In this document: positions 24,863-37,700 of the stretch, one piece after another | Numbering within the stretch: position 1 is the stretch's first letter | Layout of the letters: every line of letters begins with the position of its first letter | NCBI GenBank assembly: GCA_916700875.1 | Contig: CAKAKS010000022.1 | Location: 14,274,065-14,338,064 of the forward strand | Length of the DNA stretch: 64,000 bases | Origin: Sebastes aleutianus | Lineage: Eukaryota; Chordata; Actinopteri; Perciformes; Sebastidae | Reading direction: 5' to 3' | Notes under the pieces: generated by a model | The model's database searches: none | What the model saw: the letters and a program-made list of their open reading frames with translations, nothing else | What the model was told of the DNA's origin: nothing | Made by a program: the position numbers and the translations under genes

Positions 24863-24971
24863 GAAAGCGATCTCCCGTTCAGGCTTTCAGCACCTCGGTC
24901 CCCCTCAACCCTCCCTGCCTCCTGCATCCAACGGGCCCAACAAGGACCTGCATACCGGCGTGGACTGGACG
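24863..24971 (+). CDS. dgki: dgki exon 2: N-terminal linker before C1a
   Basis: Acceptor tttttag, donor acg/gtcaga. Reads KAISRSGFQHL and ends TGVDWT, the conserved stretch just before the first C1 domain of type IV kinases. Entry is one base into the exon, so exon 1 must end with two bases of an Arg codon. Confidence 0.88.
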
Positions 24972-27900
24972 GTCAGACATGCACATACACTTCTTGTTGT
25001 TTATGTGTATTTATTGCATTACGTTTTGCTAGATTTTACACATACAGACTTATACATCATGCATATTATACATTAATATGTGTTCAAATACTGCACAAAA
25101 AGACAGTTGTCCCACGTCTCAGCTGTCTTTATTCTCTCTGGCTGACTCACTGAATGACATTTGGATTTTAAAGCCAGCAGATTTGTTAGCAGACTGGTTT
25201 CTACAGCCGTATGTTCATGTGGAAATGCAAAGCATCAAATTATCTTTTTGGCTTTTTGATCATTAGAAGAAAATGTCTTGATAACTGAGCGTGGGGGGGG
25301 GGAAAGTTTTGTGAGTCAGGACTTTATGAAATGTGACTTTTTCTGAGTTTATTTGAATTTAATGGATTTCATTTGCTTCACAAAACTAAAGAGACAATTT
25401 AAAACACTTTGAAGTGTAGCAAAGACCCAACGCTTAGGGAAATGTCAAGTTGATGTGGAAAGCACTCGGAAAAATGCCATGAAACAACTCCGCAAATTAC
25501 ACAGCAAAGGTCAAAAAGTGCAACAAGACATTTTGAAATCCACTGAAATCCATGTGAATAAAAATAGGACATTGGTAAAGACATTAGATCGCGGGCGATC
25601 CTGACCGACTTTACTGTCTTTCAGAGAATCTAGCAGGTTCAGTTTTAGGGCTAGAGTGAAGCTAAGGTATCATATGAAACTAGAAAACCTAAAGAATCAT
25701 TTGGTACCCGTATTATAAAACCAGGTCCAGGAAAAACTGACATGGCCATTTTCAAAGGGGTCCTCTGACCTCAAGATATGTGAATGAAAATGGGTTTTCT
25801 GGGTACCCACGAGTCTCCCCTTTACAGACATGCCCACTTTATGATAATCACAAGCAGTTTTTTGAATGCAGTATAAATGTGTTATTTTTACCTTTTCTAA
25901 AATTAGGTATTTGAATATTTCTGCATACTGGGGTCCCTAAACAGTCTTGAATTACATAAATTGTGTATCACTGTAAAGCTGAGACTCTTGTGGATCCAAT
26001 GAGACCAACTGTCTTCATGTGTGATGATGTTAGTCCCCATAGTAGCCATTTCATTGTAGTGAGACCATATGAAACTTGACCTCATTGTATAAAATGACCT
26101 GTGGTGACCTCTAGGATAATCACAGCCTCATGAAACTTTACAGCCACAAACTAAAGACCTAGAGCATTCAGAGGATGGATGGCCTTTCCTAGCTAGATTC
26201 ACAATAAGGGGGTTTCTGAGCAGTTTACACAACAGAAGTGCTCGCCATCCAATCAGCAAAAAATTCAATTCTTGCAGAAATCTCAAAATGTCAAAAGTTT
26301 TTGATACCAAATCAAAGCATGGCTTTTTCTATGGTGTTCCTCAAGGTCTTGGTGTCTTAATGTGGTATTTTGGAGGGATTATTGATAATTTTGATCAATT
26401 CTCGATTGGTAAAATTTTTTTAAATTTAGCACCAAATCTGTGTAACAAATGACATCAACCCAAAAATTGCTGCAACAACTTATGAGACATAATAGAGCAT
26501 GGGGATGGCTATCATAATTCTATCATAATGTTCTTAGCCCTTATTTACTTTTACAATCTTCAGGTCCCCAGTTTTCAGATGATGTACACCACTTCTATGT
26601 GACATCTACTGTTGACCTGCTATCTCCCCCTAAAGACCCCCTGTACCCCCATATAAATTACAAAAATGGGTCTATTGTGGGTCTCAGAGGGTAAAACCAG
26701 TTCTGTAAACAACTTTTCAACAATTTTTTTTAGCAAAATAACGCAAAACATTTGTATATTGCACCACAGTTTTTCAGGAAATCCACTGCACATTCAGTCA
26801 TTCTGGTCTGCAGTTAAAAAAAACAATCTAAGACCCTGTTAGAACTGATTTTATTGATAGTCTGACCAGAAATAACTGCTGCCAACTGTACCTTGTTAGC
26901 AATGAGCTCAACGGAAGAAAGGCAAAGCTTCTAATTTTATCTGATTCAACAAGAAAAGAATGATTGTGACAGAGGGAGGTTTAACTCAGAAAGAGAAGGA
27001 AACAAACAAGGATCAAAAACAGCCTCAGAAATACTTCATTTAAAAGAATCAGCTAAAAATACATCCTGTGTAATCCAGTTCAAGAACAAGGATGTCAGTG
27101 TGGGAGATTTAAAGTCTCACTTTTGGATTAGACTGTAAAGTTACACACTGAGTGACTCATCCATCAATAATGAATATTAAATAAAACGTGCTGTTTTATT
27201 AATTGGAAGGTGTTAGTAGACAAACCCACATCTGAGGTTCCCCTCTGGCTCAGTCTGCAGGGACACTTCCACCACGTCATCGCTGGCCTTTAGCTCTCTG
27301 CACGACACACTTATATAAAATCACTCTACTTAATCACTCATTAATATACACTTAGGAGTTGGTTTACTACGGTGTTATGGCCCCTTTAGGTGCTAATGAG
27401 TCAGATAGTGTTTGTCCGTACTCCAAGGTTTTAGCAAAATGACAGAAAAGAGGCATAACTGCGAACTGATTTTTGTATTTTTTCCATTCTTACAGTATTT
27501 AGGATCACAAGATATAGGAGCAGGAAATGCAAATGTATACAAATGGCCAATGAAAGTGGTTTGTTGTACTGTGGCAGAGGCGATTATGACTGTGGTTTAC
27601 CGTCAGAGAGAAGTGAGAGAGAGATTAGAAAAGATCAGACAGCTTCTTTTCTTATCTGAGTCCAGCTCTGTTTGGTCACTAATCATCAACATTTCAGTAA
27701 TCACTATATGAGAAATACATCTGCAAAAATGCAACCAATTAGGAGAAATGTGAACTGCACTTTAAACAGTAAAACATTTTTGTTTAACACACATAAAAAA
27801 CAAGGCAAAATGATTATTTTTCAGGAGTTTTCTCACCTTTTTATCCCTTCGTTACCCCCCATTAATTATTTTATTTTAGCTTTGGAGACCTTAACAAGTA

Positions 27901-30900
27901 ATTCCATGAGACTGTGGAGCCTCCGAACTGAATACTAAAACCAATATTTTATTCTGCTATCTTGCATTCATTAAAAGCAGCATAAAACAGATGTAAAACT
28001 GATGTGACAGACCAACCAAAGAACTAATACTAATGCAGTAGCCTGATGCAGACCATTATGAGTGATTGATCTGTTACCTACAGTATCTTTACTGCTGTTT
28101 CTGAAAGCTGCACGATGAAGCTACTGTAGTGACACATACTGTACATACATGCAGTCACACACGCGTACATGTTTACATGCGTATAGGTGTGTGTTTGCAC
28201 TTGAATCAGCAGCTCCTGTAGTGCTTTGATTAGCACCTTACATTAACATGCACTGCGAAATTACCCGCCTCCTCAGCAGTGTCAATTATGTGCTTGACAC
28301 ACTTGTTGACCGCTTTCACTGCCGAGTGTTTATGTGCATATGGTTGCAGTTTAATGTGAGTGAGAGATGCAGAGGGATAATGGGAGTTATTATATCATTA
28401 TTTCCTCCCTCTCTCTCTCTTTCTCTCTCTCTTTGTCTCTCTTTCCTTTCTCTGTCGGTGTCTCTGCAGGAGAACGCAGCCAACGGGGATCACCTGTGGA
28501 TGGAGACGAGTTGTTCAGGAGAGCTCTGTTATCTCGGAGAGGACACCTGCCTACTAAAGACCGCAGTGAGTAGTTACACACTTACCACTCCTGTGTGTGT
28601 GTGTGAGAGAGATTGCTGAATCATATGGTTTCCTTGTGGTCCAGTAGTACGTGTTCTGAGGCCTGGTACTGGTCTGTGGTCCAAGGGTTGGTAGCAGGCG
28701 TCAACCTCCGGGTCTGAAAAGTGAAGCCAATGCTGAAGTACCTTAAACCTGCATTCTCTCTAACAGCCAGCAGGGGGCGACTCCTCTGGTTGCAAAAAAG
28801 AAGTCTAATTGTATAGAATTCTATGAGAAAATGAGCCTACTTCTCAGTTGATTCATTACCTCAGTAAACATTGTAAACATGAGTTTTTTGTCTCAATCGC
28901 TAGTTTCAAGTCTTCTTCAATACAGCATGATGTTCATTTAGTAAATTACGGTCCCATTTAGAGTCAAATAGACCATAAAGCAGAGGATGCTTTAGGGCGT
29001 GTCTACCTTGTGATTGACAGGTCGCTACCACGGCGTTGTCCGGTCTGGGAGTTGTCCGTGTTTTCGTCTTACAACTAAAATCCTTTCACAGTGTGTTTTC
29101 AGTTCATGAAAGTTAATTATAACATTTTGGTCGCCTAAAATTTGTCGTTCGGTTGTATTTGGCAAAAAAAACAAGATGGCCAAACTCAAGGCTTCAAAAC
29201 CATGTCCCACAAGTCCACAATGGGTGACGTCACGGTGACTACATCTACTTCTTATATACAGTCTATGGTTGGGAATGGGAACCTATGCTTTAACCTCATC
29301 CTAAAATCCTATAGCTGGTTTGTGTTGATCAGTTTAACATCCAATCTACATGCCAGTAACTCATTTATGGTTGGATATATTTTGGATTAGATGCTTTTTT
29401 CACATATCAATATCTCAATATTTTGATAATGTGCATAAATTTCGGTCTATTCCATCCCCCCTTCATGATTCACAAAGTCCAATGATGGTCCCTCACAGTT
29501 CATAAAGAGAGCAGGTGGCCCCAGCGCTCTGGAAATGGAGCGTATTGTATATTTCTAGTCTTAAATGCAGTCTCGGAGTTTAGCGGTATTTTAAACAGGA
29601 TGCCAGACTCTCATTCAGATGATCCATGTCTTCAAAGCAGCAGAAGAAATCACTCGGAAAGCAGAGAATGTGAACGTTCAATTAAGTATTCACAGCGATG
29701 TAGAAAGTGTTTAAATTACAGTTATCACGGACCCTCTCTGAATCCTCACACCTCTTACAAGGAACAACAGCACCTGGAATTGGAGGACTTAGAAATAACC
29801 TTTCATACTACTAACATAATGACATATCTGGACATTTTCACTGATGGTATGTAATTACAGTACCGTGGGGAGACTGCTGCCAGCAAGACGGAGCTGCAGC
29901 CAAAATAACTTCCCTATAATCTCTCTGTCATACGTTTAATTAGATAAATATTCCGCCAGAGCTTTCAGCTTCTTAAAAGGACAACGTGACCGCGGTGGAG
30001 ATTGTTTTGACAAGTCATTCCTACCTGCGCTCAGCTGGATATGATTTAGTCTTCATCATCGCTTGTCAGTCTGAAGGATGCTGCAGAGGCTTTAAACTCA
30101 GCACTGAAAGTCATGTGAGATTCATGCTGGAGAAATGTGAGTCAGTAGACTATTCTGCGGTAATGCTGGCTTTTCTACTCAGTGAAGAAGTGCAAAACAC
30201 AAAGAAGATTTGAACTCTCTAGCAAATGAAGAATTCCGGTAAAGCTTGTTAATCAACCTGTTGTGTTACTGTATTTTAAAAAAAAGCTACATTATCTCTC
30301 TCTGATTGGAATTAATGCAAAAATTGTAGATGTCAAAACGATGATTGTGAGAGAAACAAACTAGATAAAAATGTAAAAGAAGCCAACCTCCCTTAAGTTA
30401 GGCCTTTAACTTAATATATTTGGCTTTTGGACTATTGACCGGAGAAAACAAGACATTTGATCATGTCAATGATGATCAATTTGACCTTTTGGGCCTCAAA
30501 CAGTTAAATCTAAATGAAACCATCTGAAAAGTTTAGAGGGGAAATATCTCACCTATTTGGTGGAACTGTTAGACATCTGAAACATGACAGGAAGCCTCAA
30601 CTAGACACTTGATTTATTCGTAAGGAGTCACTGGCCAGACAGGTTGGGAACCACAGCTTTAGTCTTTATCAATGTATCTTGTTTTAATATAAACTCATCT
30701 AATTGTTTTCATGTGAAAATCTTCATTTGAAAAGTATCGAGAGCTGTCAAATAAATGTAGTGGAGTAAAAAGTGCAGTAGTCCTTTCTGGAATAGAGAGG
30801 AGTAGAGGTATAAAGAGCTAAAAATGGAAATAAATTAAATAAATAAGTAAATAAAGTACCTCAAAATTGTAAAAAAGTGTAGTTTTTGAGTAAATGTTCT

Positions 30901-32001
30901 CCCACAGTCTGCTTCTTCCTGTAAGCAGTAAACTATCACTAGTGTATTGAATGTCTCTGCTACCCGTGCTCGCCCTCTGAGACTGTAAGTGTAACACTAG
31001 AGCCAAACAAGCAAACCACTGGTCCTTAGGTAATTATGTAATGTGGGATACTTCTTCAAAATAGTGGCCTTTTAAAGACTTCTTGAATTACTTGAATTGC
31101 TTAACTGTCTGCTAACAAACTCTTTTAAAACCATGATTGTAGGATTATGTAAACCCTCAATACAAAAAAGAAGATGATAAAGATTTCTATCAGCCAACGT
31201 GTGGTCGACGAGTTCCTCCACCGACGTTGTTGTCCAAGACCAATCATTCCCCTGCATGCTGTCAGTCAGAGCATCTTGCTTCATTAAAGTGATGTGTTTC
31301 TTGTTAAAAGAGGGTTTTTGTGGTGGGACTTTTGCACTGTGAGGACATTCAGAGCCGCTAACCAATAAGATATGAGAGTGAAAGGCTGTGAGAGAGGAGC
31401 TCTGTGCCATTAAGTGTTGCTCAGTGTGACAGTTCATAGTGAACCCATTGACACCGCACCATTATCAGCTGTCATATTACACTATTTACCTATTACTATA
31501 GGAGTAGTTTATGTGCTGTAAGAGGAAGGGCAGCAGGGCAATATCATTTATTGAAGCACTTTGACAATGAAAAATAATAGGCATTAGAGATGCCAGTCAC
31601 ACTGTGTGATAAATGGCTTGGGTAAGCCATCTTACACCTGCATAGTTATTGTTTATTCACTGTTAACAAACCAAGAAATGATAATTAATAATGTTTACTA
31701 ATTATTAGTAATGCTATAATTTGTTATTTTAACAGTTTATTGTTGCACAACATTTTATATACTGTATATATATTAGTATCTGTATCATGATTACAAAATG
31801 ATTTGTAAACCTTTAAGAAATTATTTTTAAAACATCTATAAACATTACTATAAGGAGTTGTGTGTTTGTTGGTGTATATCTCACGGCTCTCTGTGCTGTG
31901 TGTCTGTTTGCTCCTTTAAGAAGTCGGCTCCCAGGAGGAAATGTGCTGCCTGTAAGATCGTTGTTCACTCCGGCTGCATAGAGCAACTAGAAAAGGTATC
32001 T

Positions 32002-32077
<76 letters not shown>

Positions 32078-34684
32078 TAATCTTACATTTTAATGCAGAC
32101 TTTACCCACTGTCATTAAAGATAATTCAATTTCTAAAACATGTTCACGAGGGAGTTCTCTGCAGCATTGTTCCTGTTGAACCACATTCAGGATTAAAATG
32201 TCTGCAGGCAGCTTACGGAGGACAGATGTATGCTGGGAACGGTACCCAACCCTATATACTGTATATATATATATGCAAGCTACCGACCTGCTAACATACA
32301 TGCAGCAATATACTGAATAGAAAAATGTGTGCTGTCTCCGAAAATATCTGAAAGTTGTGTCTAGTTTGACACTATTTGAGATAATAATTGAGATGTTTTC
32401 ACTGTTGATTTTATTCCTTTTATTAAATGTAGACATTGTGAAAATGTCGTAGTCGTCCTGCCCACGTCCTGACCTACAGTATTGATTTAATTTCACCACA
32501 GTGACTAAAACAGCAAGATGTGTGTCTGTAAAAATAAACAATATACTGTAGTTCAAAGGTTTGCATTAATGTAGATGATGTAGCTGTTGAATATTTATGT
32601 AGTTATATGCCATCCTGGTAATAATATTATTTGGAATAGAGCTGACATAATTTAGTATTTTGTGCTGACATTCATTGTTTGTTTATTTCGTCTCTGTCTA
32701 GATTAACTTCCGATGTAAGCCGACCTTCAGAGAGGGAGGATCCCGCTGCCTCCGAGATGTAAGTGTGTGTCTGTGTAAATATGTGCCTTTATACAAGTGA
32801 GAGAATCATTTTTACGTGTCCTGTTTACTGTGTGTGAAGAGAAAATGTTAACATGATTATCATTTTTTTCCTCTGACAGCAAAACATACTGAGACATCAC
32901 TGGGTTCACAGACGGAGACAGGAGGGGAAATGTAGACAGTGTGGAAAGGTAAATACAAACAGGCACACACACACTATGTTGTTCACAGTTATTATTGTTC
33001 ATACAGACTGACTTCAGTGTATTTCTGTTTTGTTTCTGCAGAGTTTTCAACAGAAGTTCTTCCACAGTAAAGAAATAATCGCCATCAGTTGTTCCTGGTG
33101 TAAACAGGCGGTGAGTCATTCATCCTCTGCAATAATTCATCACTGTAGATTAATGAAAAGATGCACTCATAATGGTATCTGGTGAAATTAATACATTGTG
33201 AAGAACATTTTACTAGAAATATATGACTTTAAGTATGAACAATATGAGTAACAGTCTGAGTCTCATGCAATAAAGAAATACTGTTTAGTTACATTAATTA
33301 ATAACCTTAAATCTTAAATATACATACATATACTACGTGTATAGGATGTTTCTGTACTTTAGTCAACATGTATGTTATCAGGAATCTCCGGATGATGTTT
33401 GTTTTTCAAATTAAAAGCCCCCAACTCTCACTGTATGTTACCAGAAAACTAGGAATGGACCTAATATTTCAAAATAAAAGTGTATTCTACCCAAATACTT
33501 TTTGTCATTTTGTCAAACGAGCCTTTAAGAGACTCGGACAGCCGTCTTTTAAGGCCCAGACACACCAAGCCGACATCAAAGAATTAGCGACGTTGAAGGC
33601 CGACTGTTCGCCACGTTGCACTCGAACACACCACAAAGACTACAGCGGACGGCCAGTTAGCACGTACGTTCTGCGCCTGCGTGAGAAGAAATGACTCTCC
33701 ACACCAGCAGGCAGTGTTAGTCTGTATTCATCATTCAAAAAGGGAAACAGGAAGACCGAGGACGGCGGATATACAAGCCGTTGTTATGATATGTACATGA
33801 AACAAAGCGGCGTTTGCCGACCGTTTTCACTCCATTCTCACCACTTAGCTTCATTCCAGATGGCCATGTCATTGTGAAAATATCCGTGTATTAGAATGAT
33901 CAGATGCGTCGCCGCTGATTCAACATGATAAATCAGCTGAAAAACCTCCGACAAAGGCAGACTAGAACTGACCGTGCAGGACACACCGCAAAAACTAGGC
34001 CGACAGATGCTCACCGACGGCCCCAAACTGTCCGACGGCCAACCGTTGGCTTGGTGTGCCAGGGCCTTAAGATGTGAACTTCGTCTTTGGTGAAATTATT
34101 GATTAATGTGATAAATAATAACAAGGCGTGTTTTTGTTGCAGTTCCACAACAAGGTGACGTGTTTCATGCTGCACCAGATCGAGGAGCCGTGTTCACTGG
34201 GGGCCCACGCTGGAGTCATAATACCACCCTCCTGGATCATCAAAGTCAGGAAACCACAGGTGCACACACACACATATAAACACACACACACTCACACACA
34301 TACACACACTCCCATTACAGACGTCCATCACCAGTCAGTCCACTGGTTGATAAAGTTCACTAGCTGTCATTTTGTGACGGTAATGAGAAACGACTCTGTT
34401 GGATCTAAATTTAAAACTCTAAATGAAGACGTGTGTCAAAACTGTGTGTGGGTGTGTGTGTGCGTGTGTGTTTGAGTGTGTGTGATTTTGGCTATGATGT
34501 GATATGAGCTGACACATGTCTGATCTGTCTGAGGGAACTCTGGGTTTGTGTCTCTGTCATCACACACACACATACACACACACACACCACACACATATAT
34601 CCCTCAGTCACATCACATGCTTCATTGCACTTTTAATTACCATCACAAGGGACACGGTGACAGTGAACTAACCATTGAACTCTG

Positions 34685-34733
<49 letters not shown>

Positions 34734-37700
34734 ACCCTAGAGCTCACTTAAGAACTCTGCCAGGAGAAAAAAGCGGACATCTTTCAAACGAAGGACAAGC
34801 AAGAAGGGACTGGATGTAAGTAACACTATGAAGGAGACTGAATGTTAGTGTACGACGTGCTTTTTAAGTGTATACAGAAGGTTCAGATTTAGATCAGATT
34901 AATACGTTTTACTGACCTACTCAACATGTCTTCACTGACCCATCATGTGCGCACATTTGTTTATGTCTGAGTGATTTATTTATTTAACTCCCAACACCAA
35001 ATCAAAGCAATGAATTTTGACCATATGAGGTTTGTCAGCCACCTACTTTGACAACACAGATCAATGAACCTGGATTAGTGTTTGTGTAAATGTATCACCA
35101 GGGGTACAACTAATTTGAATCATCATTAATCTGTTTTATTTGACAGACAGATAATGGCTAAAGAGGTAAACGTTTACTACACAATACATAAACTAATCGG
35201 ACCCCAAAATTGATGCTTGGTGACCAACATATAACATTAGCAGATGCATATCAGCTACATTGGCATCTTCATCGTATACATGGAGACCAGATTTATACAT
35301 GTAAGCCTTATGGTCGAGGAGCTATTCCTGATTCATTTTGGGTATGTCATTTTAGGCGTTTTTTCCAAAGGATAGTGCTCCTAAAGCTTAACAGGTTAAG
35401 AAACTGGAAGGTGAATGTTTGGGCAATTTTGTTTGATAAATGACAATTCGTTGATTATCAAAATTGTCGGGGATAAATTTTCTGTTCATTAACTAATCGA
35501 TTAATCATATCAGCATTATGTATCACATACTTTATCTATTTTTGCACATCTTTCTTTGTCTCTTTCTTCCTTCAGGAGTCTAAATGGCGTCCGTTCATGT
35601 TGAAGCCGCTCCCTTCACCTCTCATGAAGCCCATCTTGGTTTTTGTCAATCCCAAGAGTGGAGGCAACCAGGTCAGCACACTTTGAAATGTTTTATTTTT
35701 ATCTGTTTGAGATACCTTTAAACTTTGAACCGGAACAGTATCAGTGAGGAAGTTCCTGTAACATAATTTATTTCATGTCACCAATTAATCGTTTATCAAA
35801 ATAGTTGACGATTAATCCATTAATTGTTTTACAGCTCTACCAACCGGATTATTCAGCACTACTTTCCCTATGTCTATAAATAGTTTAATTCGTTTAACAA
35901 CCTAACAACCTTTAATGAAGACTACCATACAAGACATATCAACATGCATGATGACATTATCAGATTCTAATATGTCTTTTATTAATTTACACCTCCACTG
36001 ACTGTACGGGTCTCAACAGAGTGTCAGTGGCTGATTTGTTTAATTAATGTAATGATATAAATGCCAGTTTGAGCCAGTCACTACGTGAGTTATTACAATC
36101 TGCGACGACAGAACGTTTAATTGGGGAAGATGTCAGTTAAAACCGGATTTGTTTTATCACCTTTGTTAATGTCATTATCATCGTGCTTGAGATTTTTGGT
36201 CACAATTATAGGAGCTGCTCCAGCAAAAACAATGCAGCTCTAATACGGTTTAAGATTGTACAGTTGTTAAAGAGGACCTATTATGCTTTTGGGCCTTTTC
36301 CCCATTTCCTTTAGTGTGTTATATAGTTTTTTTGTGCATGTAAAAGGTCTGCAAAGTTACAAAGTCCACGCCAAAGGGAGTTACTCTCCCCCACAGAAAC
36401 ACTGCTCCTGAACTGCTTGAAACGCCACGCTTGAAGTCCTGCCTTTTCTTCCGTAACATGGTGATGTCACCAAGTAACACATTTGCATAATACCTGCCAA
36501 GCGGCTAGTTTGGCACACCCTCAAACAAAGCTAGTTAGGGTGGAGCTGGAGTGGAGTTTCTTGAACATTAAAGCATTTAAACATGTTCTAGAAGAAACCC
36601 AAAATACAAGTATGCACCTGAAAATAGGCATAATAGGTCCTGTTTAATGTCCTTGTCAAGTAGTTGTAGGAAAACCCTGACTTTAAATGTGTCTCTGTAG
36701 GGTGCCAAGGTGTTACAGATGTTCATGTGGATCTTGAACCCTCGACAAGTCTTTGACCTGTCACAGGGGGGGCTGCGAGAGGCGTAAGTACCCTTCAGTT
36801 GGGCTTTTATTAAAATTCACCCTCCTTAACACACTGGGTCAATGTGACATTGGTTTGGAATAGACTGACTAACTTTTGTACTCTTTATTTAACTAGAAAA
36901 TAATTCACTTGTAGAGAAATTGTGTTTTTCTTATAGCCAAATTTCACCTTAGATCTTCATTTCACATTATACTATTATTATTACAATCCACTGCTGTATG
37001 TTCTTCTGTCATTATCCTCTTTTATTCTAATAATCTGCTCATGGGTCGAGCAATTTTCATTAAACTTTGAACACTTACACCCGCTCAACACCAATCAGCC
37101 TCTTTTACTCTACAACCTCTCTCTGCTTTATGTGTGATTTATCAGGTTGGAGTTGTATCGGAAAGTGCCAAATCTGAGGATCCTTGCCTGCGGAGGGGAC
37201 GGCACGGTAAGACTCCATTCTATTATAATCCAGAGACAGATGTGAATATTTTTAAGCAATGCAAAGCAACACTGGCCACCAAGCGCCTAAATTTGGTTGC
37301 CAAAGTACATTTTTGGTGTAAACTTATGTAAAAACAATACAGAAAAGGCAATTTAACGCCACTTAACACAGCCTTCCTTAACTGTGGCATTAACAAAATG
37401 AATATATGTAATTATTTATTTATTTAAATGTGTTCTCTCACAATCTCTCAGTGCACACACTACAAAAGATACAGACTTTATTATCTTTTTTGCATAAGAA
37501 CCCCCAATTCAAATAATTAGAAATTAAATAAACAATTGTATTTTTATGTAACTATTTGCTTTGATATTTGTTTGTTTTTTTAAATTCTTGGCATCAGTAG
37601 GTTTAATTATGTATTATAAGCTGTGTTAGGAAGATAAACAGGTCATATTTCTCCCTCTATTATCTGTTTTATATTGCGGTGAAAACATCTCCTTCAAACA

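Noticed and set aside
24822..25076. Open frame running through dgki exon 2 from an upstream ATG
   Set aside because: The residues before the acceptor AG are intron sequence (poly-F/V) and do not match the family; the exon is entered by splicing.
29600..29854. 84-residue frame in a dgki intron
   Set aside because: No homology recognised and no convincing splice sites that keep the dgki frame.
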